Source: Clostridia bacterium (GTDB lineage Bacteria > Bacillota > Clostridia > Oscillospirales > CAG-272). From it: a DNA stretch of 64,000 nucleotides. Position 1 is the first letter of the stretch; every line of letters starts with the position of its first letter. Below, one piece after another: positions 34,822 to 42,848 of the stretch. The notes under the pieces are model-generated. The model saw only the letters and a program-made list of their open reading frames with translations. It was not told the DNA's origin and ran no database searches. A program made the position numbers and the translations under genes. Location of the stretch: assembly GCA_017416185.1 (NCBI GenBank), contig JAFQDF010000005.1, forward strand, positions 1 to 64,000. Reading direction: 5' to 3'.

Positions 34822-36834
34822 TTATATAAGTCCTTGGTCAATAAGTATTGCAAGGGACAGCTTCTTTATTGTTCCGTTATCAAAGCGTACCGAGATAAGT
34901 TCACCGTCACGGGACAGTACCCTTCCACTGCCAAAGGCACGGTGATGTATGGCAGTTCCTGTCTCAAAGGCGGTATATTTATCGCGTTTGACTTCTTCAT
35001 TTGCAAAAAACTCTTCTGTAAAGGTGGAAGGTGAAGTTGAATAGCTGAATATATTGAGCTTGTTTTTGGCTCTCGTTACACCTACATAGAAGAGCCTTCT
35101 TTCCTCCTCGTATGCCTTGATATCGGCTTCGTCTGCGTTACGGTAGTTGGTGATAACGTTTTCCGGGAATATGCCGTCACAGACATCTATGAGATATACC
35201 GTATCATATTCAAGTCCCTTTGCTGAATGGATAGTGGAAAGTATTATCTTACTTTCTGCATTCTTTCTTTTGGAAAGTATACTCTCAAGCTCGTCAAGGC
35301 GGGTCAGGAGTTCACGGGGAGAAGAAAGCTTCTGACCGATGGCTTCAAGGATCTTGAGCTTATTGTCCCTTATATTCATACGGTCAAGGTAATCACCGTA
35401 GCCCATATAATTCTTTATACGGTAGACGGCGTTTCCTGCCTTCTCAGCTCGCATATTCGATAGGTGTGTGGCTAAAGACTTCACAGACTTTCGCGTTCCC
35501 TGGTGTAAAGGCAGATACTCTGCGGCTGACAAAATATCTATACGCTTTTGCTTTGCTATCTCGCAGGCTCTTTTGGCGTTTTCCTTTGTCAGATAGCTTG
35601 AGAGCTTATAGTATATCCTCATAAAAATATCAGAATCGGCGGGGTCATAGGCAAAGGCTATTATATCACGTATATCCGACGTTACCTTATGGCCGAAAAA
35701 GGTTAAATCTGCGGCTCTGGTGCGGTATTCTATGCCGTTACGCTCAAAGAGATCAACCAAGGGCAGCATAGATTCGTTGTCACGGTAGAGTATTGCAGTT
35801 TCACGCTCAGGGTTCTGAGCTACTTTAAGAAGATATCCGTACTGGCTGAGACGTGATGTTGAATTTAGTTGTTTTACCGCTGTGAACGCCCTACGTGTCG
35901 GCTTCATCGTCTTCTTATGACGGTATTGGTTCTTCTGAATAAAACGGTCAGCGTGAATGACTATATTGGCATCCGAACGAAAGTTTTCTTCCATAACAAG
36001 AATCTTTGCATCCTTATAGTCTGTTTCAAATGACAACAGCGCTTCGGGATATGCTGCACGAAAGCCGTAAATGCTCTGATCCTCATCCCCTACCATGAAG
36101 AGGTTACCTGAGGATATGAGCCTTATTATCATATGCTGGATCTTTGAGGTATCCTGCGCCTCGTCAACACATATATATTTGTATCTGTCCCGCACAGCCT
36201 TAAGTATTTCGGGATAGCGCACAAGGATACGGTAGGCGTAAACCATTTGGTCGTCATAATCCATCAGACCTTTGGAACGCAGATGATCATTGTACTGCTT
36301 ATAGATGGCATACAGGTCTATTGTATCGTCGAGATCTTTTATCTCCGTATCACTAAGCATCATATTCTTGGCATAGGTAATATAACCTCTTACCGCCTTG
36401 ATGTCACTCTCGGTGGGAAATTCCTCTTCAACAGACTGATAAATTTTAGATATGATACGGCTTATCTCACCCTCGTTTGTAATTACATCAAAGGCTCTTG
36501 TACCGTTGTAACGTTCATACATTCCGATAATTCGCTGACAGACACCGTTTATGGTACGAAATTCCAATCTGTCGGCATATTCGTCACCGAAAAAGCTTAT
36601 AAAGCGTTCTTTCATATCATGGGTTGCCGAGACCGTATAGGTCATCGTTAAAATACTTTCCGGTTCAATACCGCAACAGTAGATCATATATCCCAGACGA
36701 CTGACCAGCACCGTGGTCTTACCGCTTCCGGGTACTGCTAAAAGCAGTACATTACCACCTACACTTTGAATGGCCGCAGACTGTTGTTCGTTCAGTTTCA
36801 AATCAAAACTATTTGCAAATTCAGTATATTTCAT
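34822..36834 (-). CDS. UvrD/PcrA-type superfamily 1 DNA helicase
   Basis: 670 residues from the ATG at 36834. Motifs in order: LNEQQSAAIQSVGGNVLLLA with Walker A AVPGSGKTT, Walker B DEAQDTSK, GDEDQSIYGFR, then TIHSAKGLEYDTVYL and the VGVTRAKNKL C-terminal motif. A final small domain (HHRAFGSGRVLS) resembles the PcrA C-terminal tail. It unwinds DNA in repair or recombination. The start was chosen from the promoter: a TATAAT ends 6 bases before this ATG, with no ribosome site. Longer in-frame reading to 36891 would begin upstream of that -10 box. Confidence 0.88.
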   Translation of the reverse strand: MKYTEFANSFDLKLNEQQSAAIQSVGGNVLLLAVPGSGKTTVLVSRLGYMIYCCGIEPESILTMTYTVSATHDMKERFISFFGDEYADRLEFRTINGVCQRIIGMYERYNGTRAFDVITNEGEISRIISKIYQSVEEEFPTESDIKAVRGYITYAKNMMLSDTEIKDLDDTIDLYAIYKQYNDHLRSKGLMDYDDQMVYAYRILVRYPEILKAVRDRYKYICVDEAQDTSKIQHMIIRLISSGNLFMVGDEDQSIYGFRAAYPEALLSFETDYKDAKILVMEENFRSDANIVIHADRFIQKNQYRHKKTMKPTRRAFTAVKQLNSTSRLSQYGYLLKVAQNPERETAILYRDNESMLPLVDLFERNGIEYRTRAADLTFFGHKVTSDIRDIIAFAYDPADSDIFMRIYYKLSSYLTKENAKRACEIAKQKRIDILSAAEYLPLHQGTRKSVKSLATHLSNMRAEKAGNAVYRIKNYMGYGDYLDRMNIRDNKLKILEAIGQKLSSPRELLTRLDELESILSKRKNAESKIILSTIHSAKGLEYDTVYLIDVCDGIFPENVITNYRNADEADIKAYEEERRLFYVGVTRAKNKLNIFSYSTSPSTFTEEFFANEEVKRDKYTAFETGTAIHHRAFGSGRVLSRDGELISVRFDNGTIKKLSLAILIDQGLI

Positions 36835-36840
36835 ATTATA

Positions 36841-36869
36841 ATTATACATTTTTATAATTGATAGTTCAA
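36841..36869 (-). promoter_or_regulatory. Helicase promoter, probably giving a leaderless mRNA
   Basis: On the minus strand TTGAAC (36864-36869), a 17-base spacer and TATAAT (36841-36846). A second TATAAT directly abuts the start codon (36835-36840). With normal start-site spacing, transcription would begin at or next to the ATG. Confidence 0.6.
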
Positions 36870-36936
36870 TAGAATTATCCAATTTTATCAAATTTATAAA
36901 AAATTCAAAAAAATACTATGCAATATAAAAAAATTG

Positions 36937-36945
36937 TGATATAAT
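36937..36945 (+). promoter_or_regulatory. Extended -10 element upstream of purC
   Basis: TGA-TATAAT forms an extended -10 38 bases before the purC ATG. No good -35 is visible at 16-18 bases upstream, which extended -10 promoters can tolerate. Confidence 0.5.
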
Positions 36946-36982
36946 ATTTCCGTAAATTTTTTATATGAGTGGGGTGCTTAAA

Positions 36983-37666
36983 ATGAAGAAACTCTATACT
37001 GGCAAAACAAAAGACGTCTATGCTCTCGACAACGGCAATGTAATGCTCAAGTTCAAGGATGACTGTACCGGTAAGGACGGCGTTTTTGATCCCGGTGAAA
37101 ACACCGTTGGTCTTACCATCGACGGTATCGGCAAGGCTAACCTTGAAACATCTATTCACTATTTCGAGCTTCTTAAGGAAGCAGGTATCAAGACTCACTA
37201 TGTAAGTGCTAATCTTGATGACGCTACTATGGAGGTTCTTCCCGCAACCGTATTCGGTCACGGTCTTGAGGTTATCTGCCGCCTTGTTGCAACAGGCAGT
37301 TTTATCCGCAGATACGGCGAGTACATAGAGGACGGCACCGTGCTTGAAGGCGGATATGTTGAGTGCACCTTCAAGAACGACGAGAAGGGCGATCCCCTGG
37401 TAACAGGCGAAGGCCTTGCAGCTCTCGGCGTTATGTCCCCCGAGATGTTTGAGTCTATGAAGTCTCAGACTCTTGCTATCACAAAGATCGTAGCTGACGA
37501 CCTCAAAACTCTCGGTCTTGATCTCTGGGATATCAAGTTTGAGTTCGGATACAACAATGACGAGGTTATCCTTATCGACGAGATCGCTTCCGGTAATATG
37601 AGAGTTTACAAGGACGGCAAGATCGTTGATCCTGTTGAGCTTACTAAAATCATTAATAACAGATAA
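36983..37666 (+). CDS. purC: Phosphoribosylaminoimidazole-succinocarboxamide synthase
   Basis: 227 residues from the ATG at 36983, which has GTGGGGTG about 7 bases upstream; an in-frame ATG at 36965 lacks one. Family features are [26 protein letters not shown], the [12 protein letters not shown] segment and a C-terminal [14 protein letters not shown]. It joins aspartate to CAIR with ATP to make SAICAR in purine synthesis. Codon use is strongly biased, fitting high expression. It stands alone here, not in a pur operon, and two terminators follow. Confidence 0.95.
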   Translation: MKKLYTGKTKDVYALDNGNVMLKFKDDCTGKDGVFDPGENTVGLTIDGIGKANLETSIHYFELLKEAGIKTHYVSANLDDATMEVLPATVFGHGLEVICRLVATGSFIRRYGEYIEDGTVLEGGYVECTFKNDEKGDPLVTGEGLAALGVMSPEMFESMKSQTLAITKIVADDLKTLGLDLWDIKFEFGYNNDEVILIDEIASGNMRVYKDGKIVDPVELTKIINNR

Positions 37667-37689
37667 GTAGAGAATCAAAGAATAAATTT

Positions 37690-37717
37690 AAGGGTCATAT
37701 AACTATGGCCCTTTTGC
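37690..37717 (+). terminator. purC terminator
   Basis: AAGGGTCATA pairs with TATGGCCCTT (one G-T wobble) around TAAC and is followed by TTTTG, 24 bases after the purC stop. Confidence 0.7.
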
Positions 37718-37730
37718 TTTACTATGAATT

Positions 37731-37757
37731 AAAGGTCACCCATTGAGGTGACCTTTT
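37731..37757. terminator. Bidirectional terminator, end of the SipW/TasA array
   Basis: AAAGGTCACC pairs with GGTGACCTTT around CATTGA. T tracts exist on both strands. It lies 11 bases beyond the stop codon of the last gene of the minus-strand surface-fibre array. Confidence 0.8.
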
Positions 37758-37767
37758 ACAGTTATAT

Positions 37768-38457
37768 TTAATTGTTTGCAAAGAGCAATTCCGGATCTGC
37801 ACCGAAGAACTCTTCAAATCTGTCGGGCTGAACTGCTTCGACAACAGCTACCAAATTCATATTTACACCACTGTTATTTGTTGTATTATACGAAGAGGAT
37901 GCACTTGTAACAAAGGGAATTTCGGTAGACACTCTCTTACGAACATTCTTGCCATTCTCGTCAGTCTCTGTAACCTCGGTATATGTTACTATCTTCTTGT
38001 AATAATAGTAATCTCCTATCTTTACCCAATCGGGAGATAGTGTGTAGCTTACAGGTGTAGCAGGATACATATTGCTATCCTTACTGAAATTTTCGAAAAG
38101 CTGTACTCTTATATACGCCGAACTCGGACCGGTAAATTTAATCTTTAACTTTAAAGAATTAAACTGCTCGATACCAAAATTTATTTTATCAGTAAGAGGT
38201 GCAAATTCCGATGAAGCGAAACTATATAAAGTCTCTGTTTCAAAATCTGTTGTCGTTACCGTTAAATCCGCTTCCTTCTTAGGAGCAAACCAGGAAAAAG
38301 CCACCCCCACCAAAAGAATCGCAACCATTACGAACACAACTACTATAATTGCAAGCAGACTTTTTGAACGTCGACTTTTAATATTAGCCGCTTGAAGTAA
38401 TATGTTCAGCTTGTTCGGTTTGGATGTTACTGATATATTATCATTTTTATTACTCAT
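37768..38457 (-). CDS. Putative SipW substrate, TasA-like accessory protein
   Basis: 229 residues. A basic N-terminus (about 1-33) leads into a hydrophobic segment (34-53) ending GVAFSWFAPKKEADLTV. The aromatic WF directly after the hydrophobic core is the hallmark of SipW-type cleavage substrates (TasA, TapA, camelysin). The rest is a beta-rich extracellular domain with repeated T/S/N and ends AVVEAVQPDRFEEFFG, similar to the C-terminal strand of TasA-like proteins. It is the last gene of the array. A probable minor fibre or tip protein; the exact role is unknown. Confidence 0.7.
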   Translation of the reverse strand: MSNKNDNISVTSKPNKLNILLQAANIKSRRSKSLLAIIVVVFVMVAILLVGVAFSWFAPKKEADLTVTTTDFETETLYSFASSEFAPLTDKINFGIEQFNSLKLKIKFTGPSSAYIRVQLFENFSKDSNMYPATPVSYTLSPDWVKIGDYYYYKKIVTYTEVTETDENGKNVRKRVSTEIPFVTSASSSYNTTNNSGVNMNLVAVVEAVQPDRFEEFFGADPELLFANN

Positions 38458-38467
38458 ACCAAACTAT

Positions 38468-39121
38468 TCACCCGTTACTTAACACGATCTTAAAGCTCAT
38501 TGTTGCATTAAGATCAAGCTGTCCTTCCTCATCGATTATTTGCCCGTAGCTCTTACCGCTTATTTCATCAACATAATGATAATCAGCCCAGAACACTATC
38601 GCAACGTCATGCTTATACAAATTACCAACCTTATCATCAGCTGTATATTTAAGCAATTTGTTTGTATTGTTGCCTAATCCACTCGTATAGTTGTCGTTAA
38701 TGGTTTGAGAATATGTCAAATTAGTATCTTCACCCTTGACATAATCGGTATCGATATAATAGTGAAGACCGCGCGGTACACCTATGGTAATACTAACATC
38801 ATTAGGCATAGGAGACTCAACCTCCAATGGCATTACTCTAATCGCCTTTGAAAAATCTGATACAGATATTTCAGAATCGCCAAGCTTTGTAGCTGCAGGT
38901 AAAATTACAGATTTATCTGTAATTATATCCTGACCGAGCTCGGGTTCACCCTCTTCTGTCTGGATTGAAATATACATAGGAGAAATAGTCGCAACATCTT
39001 CATCACCAAACCATGCAAAGACAGCAGAAACTAATAAAACAACAGCAAGGAGAAGTATTGCGCCTGATTTAATGATCTCATTACGAAGATGACGCTTTTT
39101 GGCTTTTTCTACAGGGTTCAT
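38468..39121 (-). CDS. Putative SipW substrate, TasA-like accessory protein
   Basis: 217 residues. The hydrophobic segment (about 18-37) ends VSAVFAWFGDED, a SipW-type signal region. The mature part is beta-rich and contains IVFWADYHYVDE. It lies 10 bases before the next SipW-substrate-like gene and 39 bases after the GLUG-repeat gene. Probably an exported minor component of the same fibre; no closer family is recognised. Confidence 0.7.
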   Translation of the reverse strand: MNPVEKAKKRHLRNEIIKSGAILLLAVVLLVSAVFAWFGDEDVATISPMYISIQTEEGEPELGQDIITDKSVILPAATKLGDSEISVSDFSKAIRVMPLEVESPMPNDVSITIGVPRGLHYYIDTDYVKGEDTNLTYSQTINDNYTSGLGNNTNKLLKYTADDKVGNLYKHDVAIVFWADYHYVDEISGKSYGQIIDEEGQLDLNATMSFKIVLSNG

Positions 39122-39160
39122 ACTACTCTCCTTTCTGTGTATATTATCGTAAATAAATTA

Positions 39161-42100
39161 TTAGTTTGACATTAGTCTGTAAATACCCCAGGGCAATGTG
39201 TTTGGCTCGATCGTAAAGACGACATATATCTCATTTAAATCTTCAGTGGAGATAAGATGTCCTGTTTCCGAAGATTCAACTGACACACTGTTCGTACAGG
39301 CTGCATCTGTATACACCTCGACGGTATAATCATACTTCTTGGCTTGTGTCATCCTGAAATGAAGCGAGTCACCAGCATGGACAAATCTGATAGATTTGCT
39401 GAAATCTTCGGTAGAAGTCGAATCAAGAAACAGATTATAGTCAACATTCAAGCCATTTGTAACGGTTGTAAGTCCTTTTGAGTGCATATCATCGTTATAC
39501 TCAAGCTTTTCGTCTTCGTTGGCATATGCAAACTTATAATTCACCTTGATGTTCTTAACGTTAAACATTACATATCTTGTATCACAAGGGAATGCGGGAA
39601 GTGCTGCATTGAAGCTATAGATCTGTTTGCCTCCGGTATTAACAGATATTTCGAATCCTACAAAATTTGACGGTGCTGCCGGATTGAAAATATATCCACC
39701 GTTATCAGTACCATAGGAACGAAGCATAGAAATAGTACGATTTACATCCCCAACTTCATATCTTCGTGTTACATTTGAGATATTTATCTTATCAAAGCTA
39801 ACAGATGAAGCTGAGTCAGGCGCAAAAGAATTTGAATATATAAAGGAAAATGCAGCAATATTAGATGTTCTGCTGTCATAGTTAGAAGTGGTAACCTCAG
39901 CAAAATGCTTCAACTGCGGATAATGTGTATAAGGTCCTTTAACATCATACCAGCCCCAGTAATTACTATCCAATTCAATGTTAGCATTATTCTTTTTGAT
40001 CAATTCAGCTGTTGTGGTCGCATAGTCGAAATCGGAGTTAAGTATACCTGCTGCCTGCCAGTCAAAATATGAGTTGGTGACAGTTCCGCTATCAACAAGA
40101 GGATGCTTTACGCCGCCGAGTGAACAGGATATATTTCCCGTAAATACCGAGTCCTCAACATCACCTTCACCTACTGCAAAGAAACCACCAACATTTTCGG
40201 CATCGGTAACAACAGCACTTGAATATGTATGGATAGCCAATACATTATTCTCTGTTGTGCCTATGATACCACCAGCAGACTCAGAGGCGGATACAAGACC
40301 AAAGGTTAAACATCCGTTGACAGTAGTATTTCCGTAAGCCTCTCCGGCAATCGTACCACCGTTCTTAACATACTCTACCACGCCGGTTGCTATTACATTT
40401 GTAAAAGTTGCATCCTTGACAGAACCGGCAAGTAATCCGCCGTTATCGGCCAATATTATCGCACCGTCAGAATCAGTATTACCGGGTTTAACTACAGCAT
40501 CGGAAATATGTATGTCCTTTATACTTGCAGTATTCGATATAGTAGCAAACAATCCTGTGCTGCCTTCGTTAACCTTAGAAATATTAAGATCCTTGAAAAT
40601 CGTTCTGTTACCGTTCAGTGTTCCCTTCATACCCAATATAGGCATCCAGGATTTGTCAGATGGGATAGTAAATTTTCTCCAGAGCGAAATGTTACCGTCA
40701 TTTGAATTCTCTAATGCAAAATCTAAATTATAATGATATTTTCCCGTCTCGTCATCAAGACAATACACTCTTATCATATCAAATTCGTTATAAGTGTTGA
40801 CACTGAAAGGTGTTGCCTCAGTACCGTTACCGCCTACGATATAAGGGTTTTTGTCAGCGGTGGTTACATGAACATAGATATCACGCTCATATGAACCGGA
40901 ATACGCAGTAAACTTGATATCACCTGTATTGGTAAACAGATACTTTCCTGTATTCACATCATAGGTATTACCGGAAAGACCGTCAATCGTTGCACCTTCG
41001 TTTGTGGGAAAATTGCTGAGATCAGTAGGATCAAAATAATATTCATCCACACCGCCCGTAATACGCCAATCTATCTGATTAACATCGGACAATACAGCTG
41101 TGGAGGAGCCGTCATATGTAGTAAGTTTGGCATAAGAATATTTATCAGGTGTAGAAACTACTGTAAATTCCCTACCCGTCGTAATACCGTCCTCACGGCT
41201 AACGTCGACAACTGCAGCCGAAATGGCTGAAATCCTCACAAAGGATTCAGGAATACCCGAAGCTGTAACAAAAGCAGCGAGCTGAGGATAATATCCGTCA
41301 ACGGACAACCAGCCGTTTCCGTTCAACTTTGAAGTAAGTTCAGAAGGAGTACACCTGTGAGGATCCATATCACCCTGTCTCTGCAAGGATACATTTTCGT
41401 CATAGTATACATTATCATCCGCCTCAAGACCGGTGATTGCACCGATCGATTTTACCGTATCAGCATATGGATTAAGAACACATACAGACGTATAGGAGTT
41501 CGTAATACAAGGGGTAGCGGACTTTCCGATAAGGCCGCCGATATACTCGCGACCATCGTTATCAATGCTACCGGTGGAATAACACTTAGATACGGAATTA
41601 GATACTGTTTCGGATTCAACAAAAGTACCCAATAAACCGCCAACATAACTGCCGTTGGTATATATATCAACCATAGAATAGCAATTTTCCATAGTACCGC
41701 CAAAGCTACCAACAAGTCCGCCAATAAACGAAGCGGAATCTCCGTACACAGAAATTGAACCGTCAGCGAAACAGTTCTTTACAGTTCCTGAATGCATAAC
41801 ACCCGCAAGAAATCCGTAACCTGAACCACCGTCAAAATCAGTAATTGTACAATCGTACATACCGAGATTCTCAAAAGAACTTCCGTCACCTACGGCAGAA
41901 AAAAGTCCACCACCTGTTATATGTAGATTTTTTATAAGCTTACTATTACCGTCAAATATAATAATTGTGCCGCTTGCATCGATAGGTGAAAAGGATGAAA
42001 TCGATGAAGCATCAATATCATTATCTATATTGATCGTAACCGTTCCGGCGTTTTTTAGATCTTTTTCAGCCAATGCTTCTAAATTAGCAACATCGGCTAT

Positions 42101-42205
42101 ATTAATCGTCTCGTCAGCAGAAGAGGTAAACATCATACCAAGATTACATGATGTAATCAATATTACAAACGTAAGGAACATTGATATTACTTTGATCTTT
42201 TTCAT
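39161..42205 (-). CDS. Secreted GLUG-repeat (beta-helix-like) surface protein
   Basis: 1014 residues from the ATG at 42205, which has AAGGAGG 5 bases upstream; the frame extends to 42271 without a ribosome site. A signal peptide MKKIKVISMFLTFVILITSC with a possible lipobox-like cysteine (ITSCNLG) covers about 1-28. Repeated G-G-L-[VLI]-G units (IGGLVGSF, VGGLLGTF, IGGLIGKS, later AGGIIGTT and VGGFFAVG) mark GLUG motifs that build a right-handed beta-helix. No LPXTG or clear C-terminal anchor is present. It is co-oriented with SipW and the pilin-like genes and starts 20 bases after the SipW stop. Likely an adhesive or matrix protein. Confidence 0.8.
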   Translation of the reverse strand: MKKIKVISMFLTFVILITSCNLGMMFTSSADETINIADVANLEALAEKDLKNAGTVTINIDNDIDASSISSFSPIDASGTIIIFDGNSKLIKNLHITGGGLFSAVGDGSSFENLGMYDCTITDFDGGSGYGFLAGVMHSGTVKNCFADGSISVYGDSASFIGGLVGSFGGTMENCYSMVDIYTNGSYVGGLLGTFVESETVSNSVSKCYSTGSIDNDGREYIGGLIGKSATPCITNSYTSVCVLNPYADTVKSIGAITGLEADDNVYYDENVSLQRQGDMDPHRCTPSELTSKLNGNGWLSVDGYYPQLAAFVTASGIPESFVRISAISAAVVDVSREDGITTGREFTVVSTPDKYSYAKLTTYDGSSTAVLSDVNQIDWRITGGVDEYYFDPTDLSNFPTNEGATIDGLSGNTYDVNTGKYLFTNTGDIKFTAYSGSYERDIYVHVTTADKNPYIVGGNGTEATPFSVNTYNEFDMIRVYCLDDETGKYHYNLDFALENSNDGNISLWRKFTIPSDKSWMPILGMKGTLNGNRTIFKDLNISKVNEGSTGLFATISNTASIKDIHISDAVVKPGNTDSDGAIILADNGGLLAGSVKDATFTNVIATGVVEYVKNGGTIAGEAYGNTTVNGCLTFGLVSASESAGGIIGTTENNVLAIHTYSSAVVTDAENVGGFFAVGEGDVEDSVFTGNISCSLGGVKHPLVDSGTVTNSYFDWQAAGILNSDFDYATTTAELIKKNNANIELDSNYWGWYDVKGPYTHYPQLKHFAEVTTSNYDSRTSNIAAFSFIYSNSFAPDSASSVSFDKINISNVTRRYEVGDVNRTISMLRSYGTDNGGYIFNPAAPSNFVGFEISVNTGGKQIYSFNAALPAFPCDTRYVMFNVKNIKVNYKFAYANEDEKLEYNDDMHSKGLTTVTNGLNVDYNLFLDSTSTEDFSKSIRFVHAGDSLHFRMTQAKKYDYTVEVYTDAACTNSVSVESSETGHLISTEDLNEIYVVFTIEPNTLPWGIYRLMSN

Positions 42206-42224
42206 ATTTACCTCCTTGTAGATT

Positions 42225-42848
42225 TCATTCTTTGGGTTTGTCAAGTTTATCTGCAGAATCGTCATTCTCAACAGTCGTCTTGTTATCCTTGCCCTTTTCC
42301 GGTGTGTTGATTATAACGAACAAATCAATAAGGTTGATCAGTACTATTACCGCTATAGGCAATACCGTCACGCAAAAGGAAACAGTTCTGTCAGAGAGTA
42401 TCTCAAACACCTTACCTATCGGATAGGATGCAAATACTACTTTACCTTTAACATCCTGCCTATATACCTTATATTCATCAGGCGTTGGATTTGCCGCGCC
42501 CTTTGTCGTTATTTCCGTAACACCTTCATCGTTAGTATCGATAGAATAAATTTTGTGTGAATTTATCATACCCTCGATATCGGGATCATGTGATATAAAG
42601 GATATGGTATCCCCAACCTCGAGTTCGTTAAAGGGGACCTCTCTTGCCACTATGAAACTGCCTTTCTTGACCTCAGGTTCCATACTACCCGTAAGAACGT
42701 AATAGAACCGACAACCAAACAACGACATTTCAGGATTTGCTCTTGAGAGCGTAGCAAATATCAAAAGTGAAAACGCAAGTACAAAGAATACTGTCGCTAC
42801 TATACTTGTGACCTTCACCGCTCTCTTCTTAGGTTTGGGTTTATTCAT
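42225..42848 (-). CDS. sipW: SipW-type signal peptidase I, copy 1
   Basis: 207 residues. An N-terminal TM (about 13-33) precedes the catalytic motif VLTGSMEPEVKKGSFI with S55. NSHKI supplies H98 where bacterial Lep enzymes have lysine, so it is the Ser/His ER-archaeal type, like Bacillus SipW. A second TM lies near the C-terminus (about 157-180), then a charged tail. It would cut the WF-type signal regions of the neighbouring TasA-like proteins at the outer membrane face. Its ATG overlaps the stop of the DUF2357 gene by one base. A second divergent copy is in the same array. Confidence 0.88.
   Translation of the reverse strand: MNKPKPKKRAVKVTSIVATVFFVLAFSLLIFATLSRANPEMSLFGCRFYYVLTGSMEPEVKKGSFIVAREVPFNELEVGDTISFISHDPDIEGMINSHKIYSIDTNDEGVTEITTKGAANPTPDEYKVYRQDVKGKVVFASYPIGKVFEILSDRTVSFCVTVLPIAVIVLINLIDLFVIINTPEKGKDNKTTVENDDSADKLDKPKE

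Noticed and set aside
36905..37678. 257-residue minus-strand ORF over purC
   Set aside because: purC is unmistakable on the plus strand with strong codon bias; the other frame is a shadow of it.
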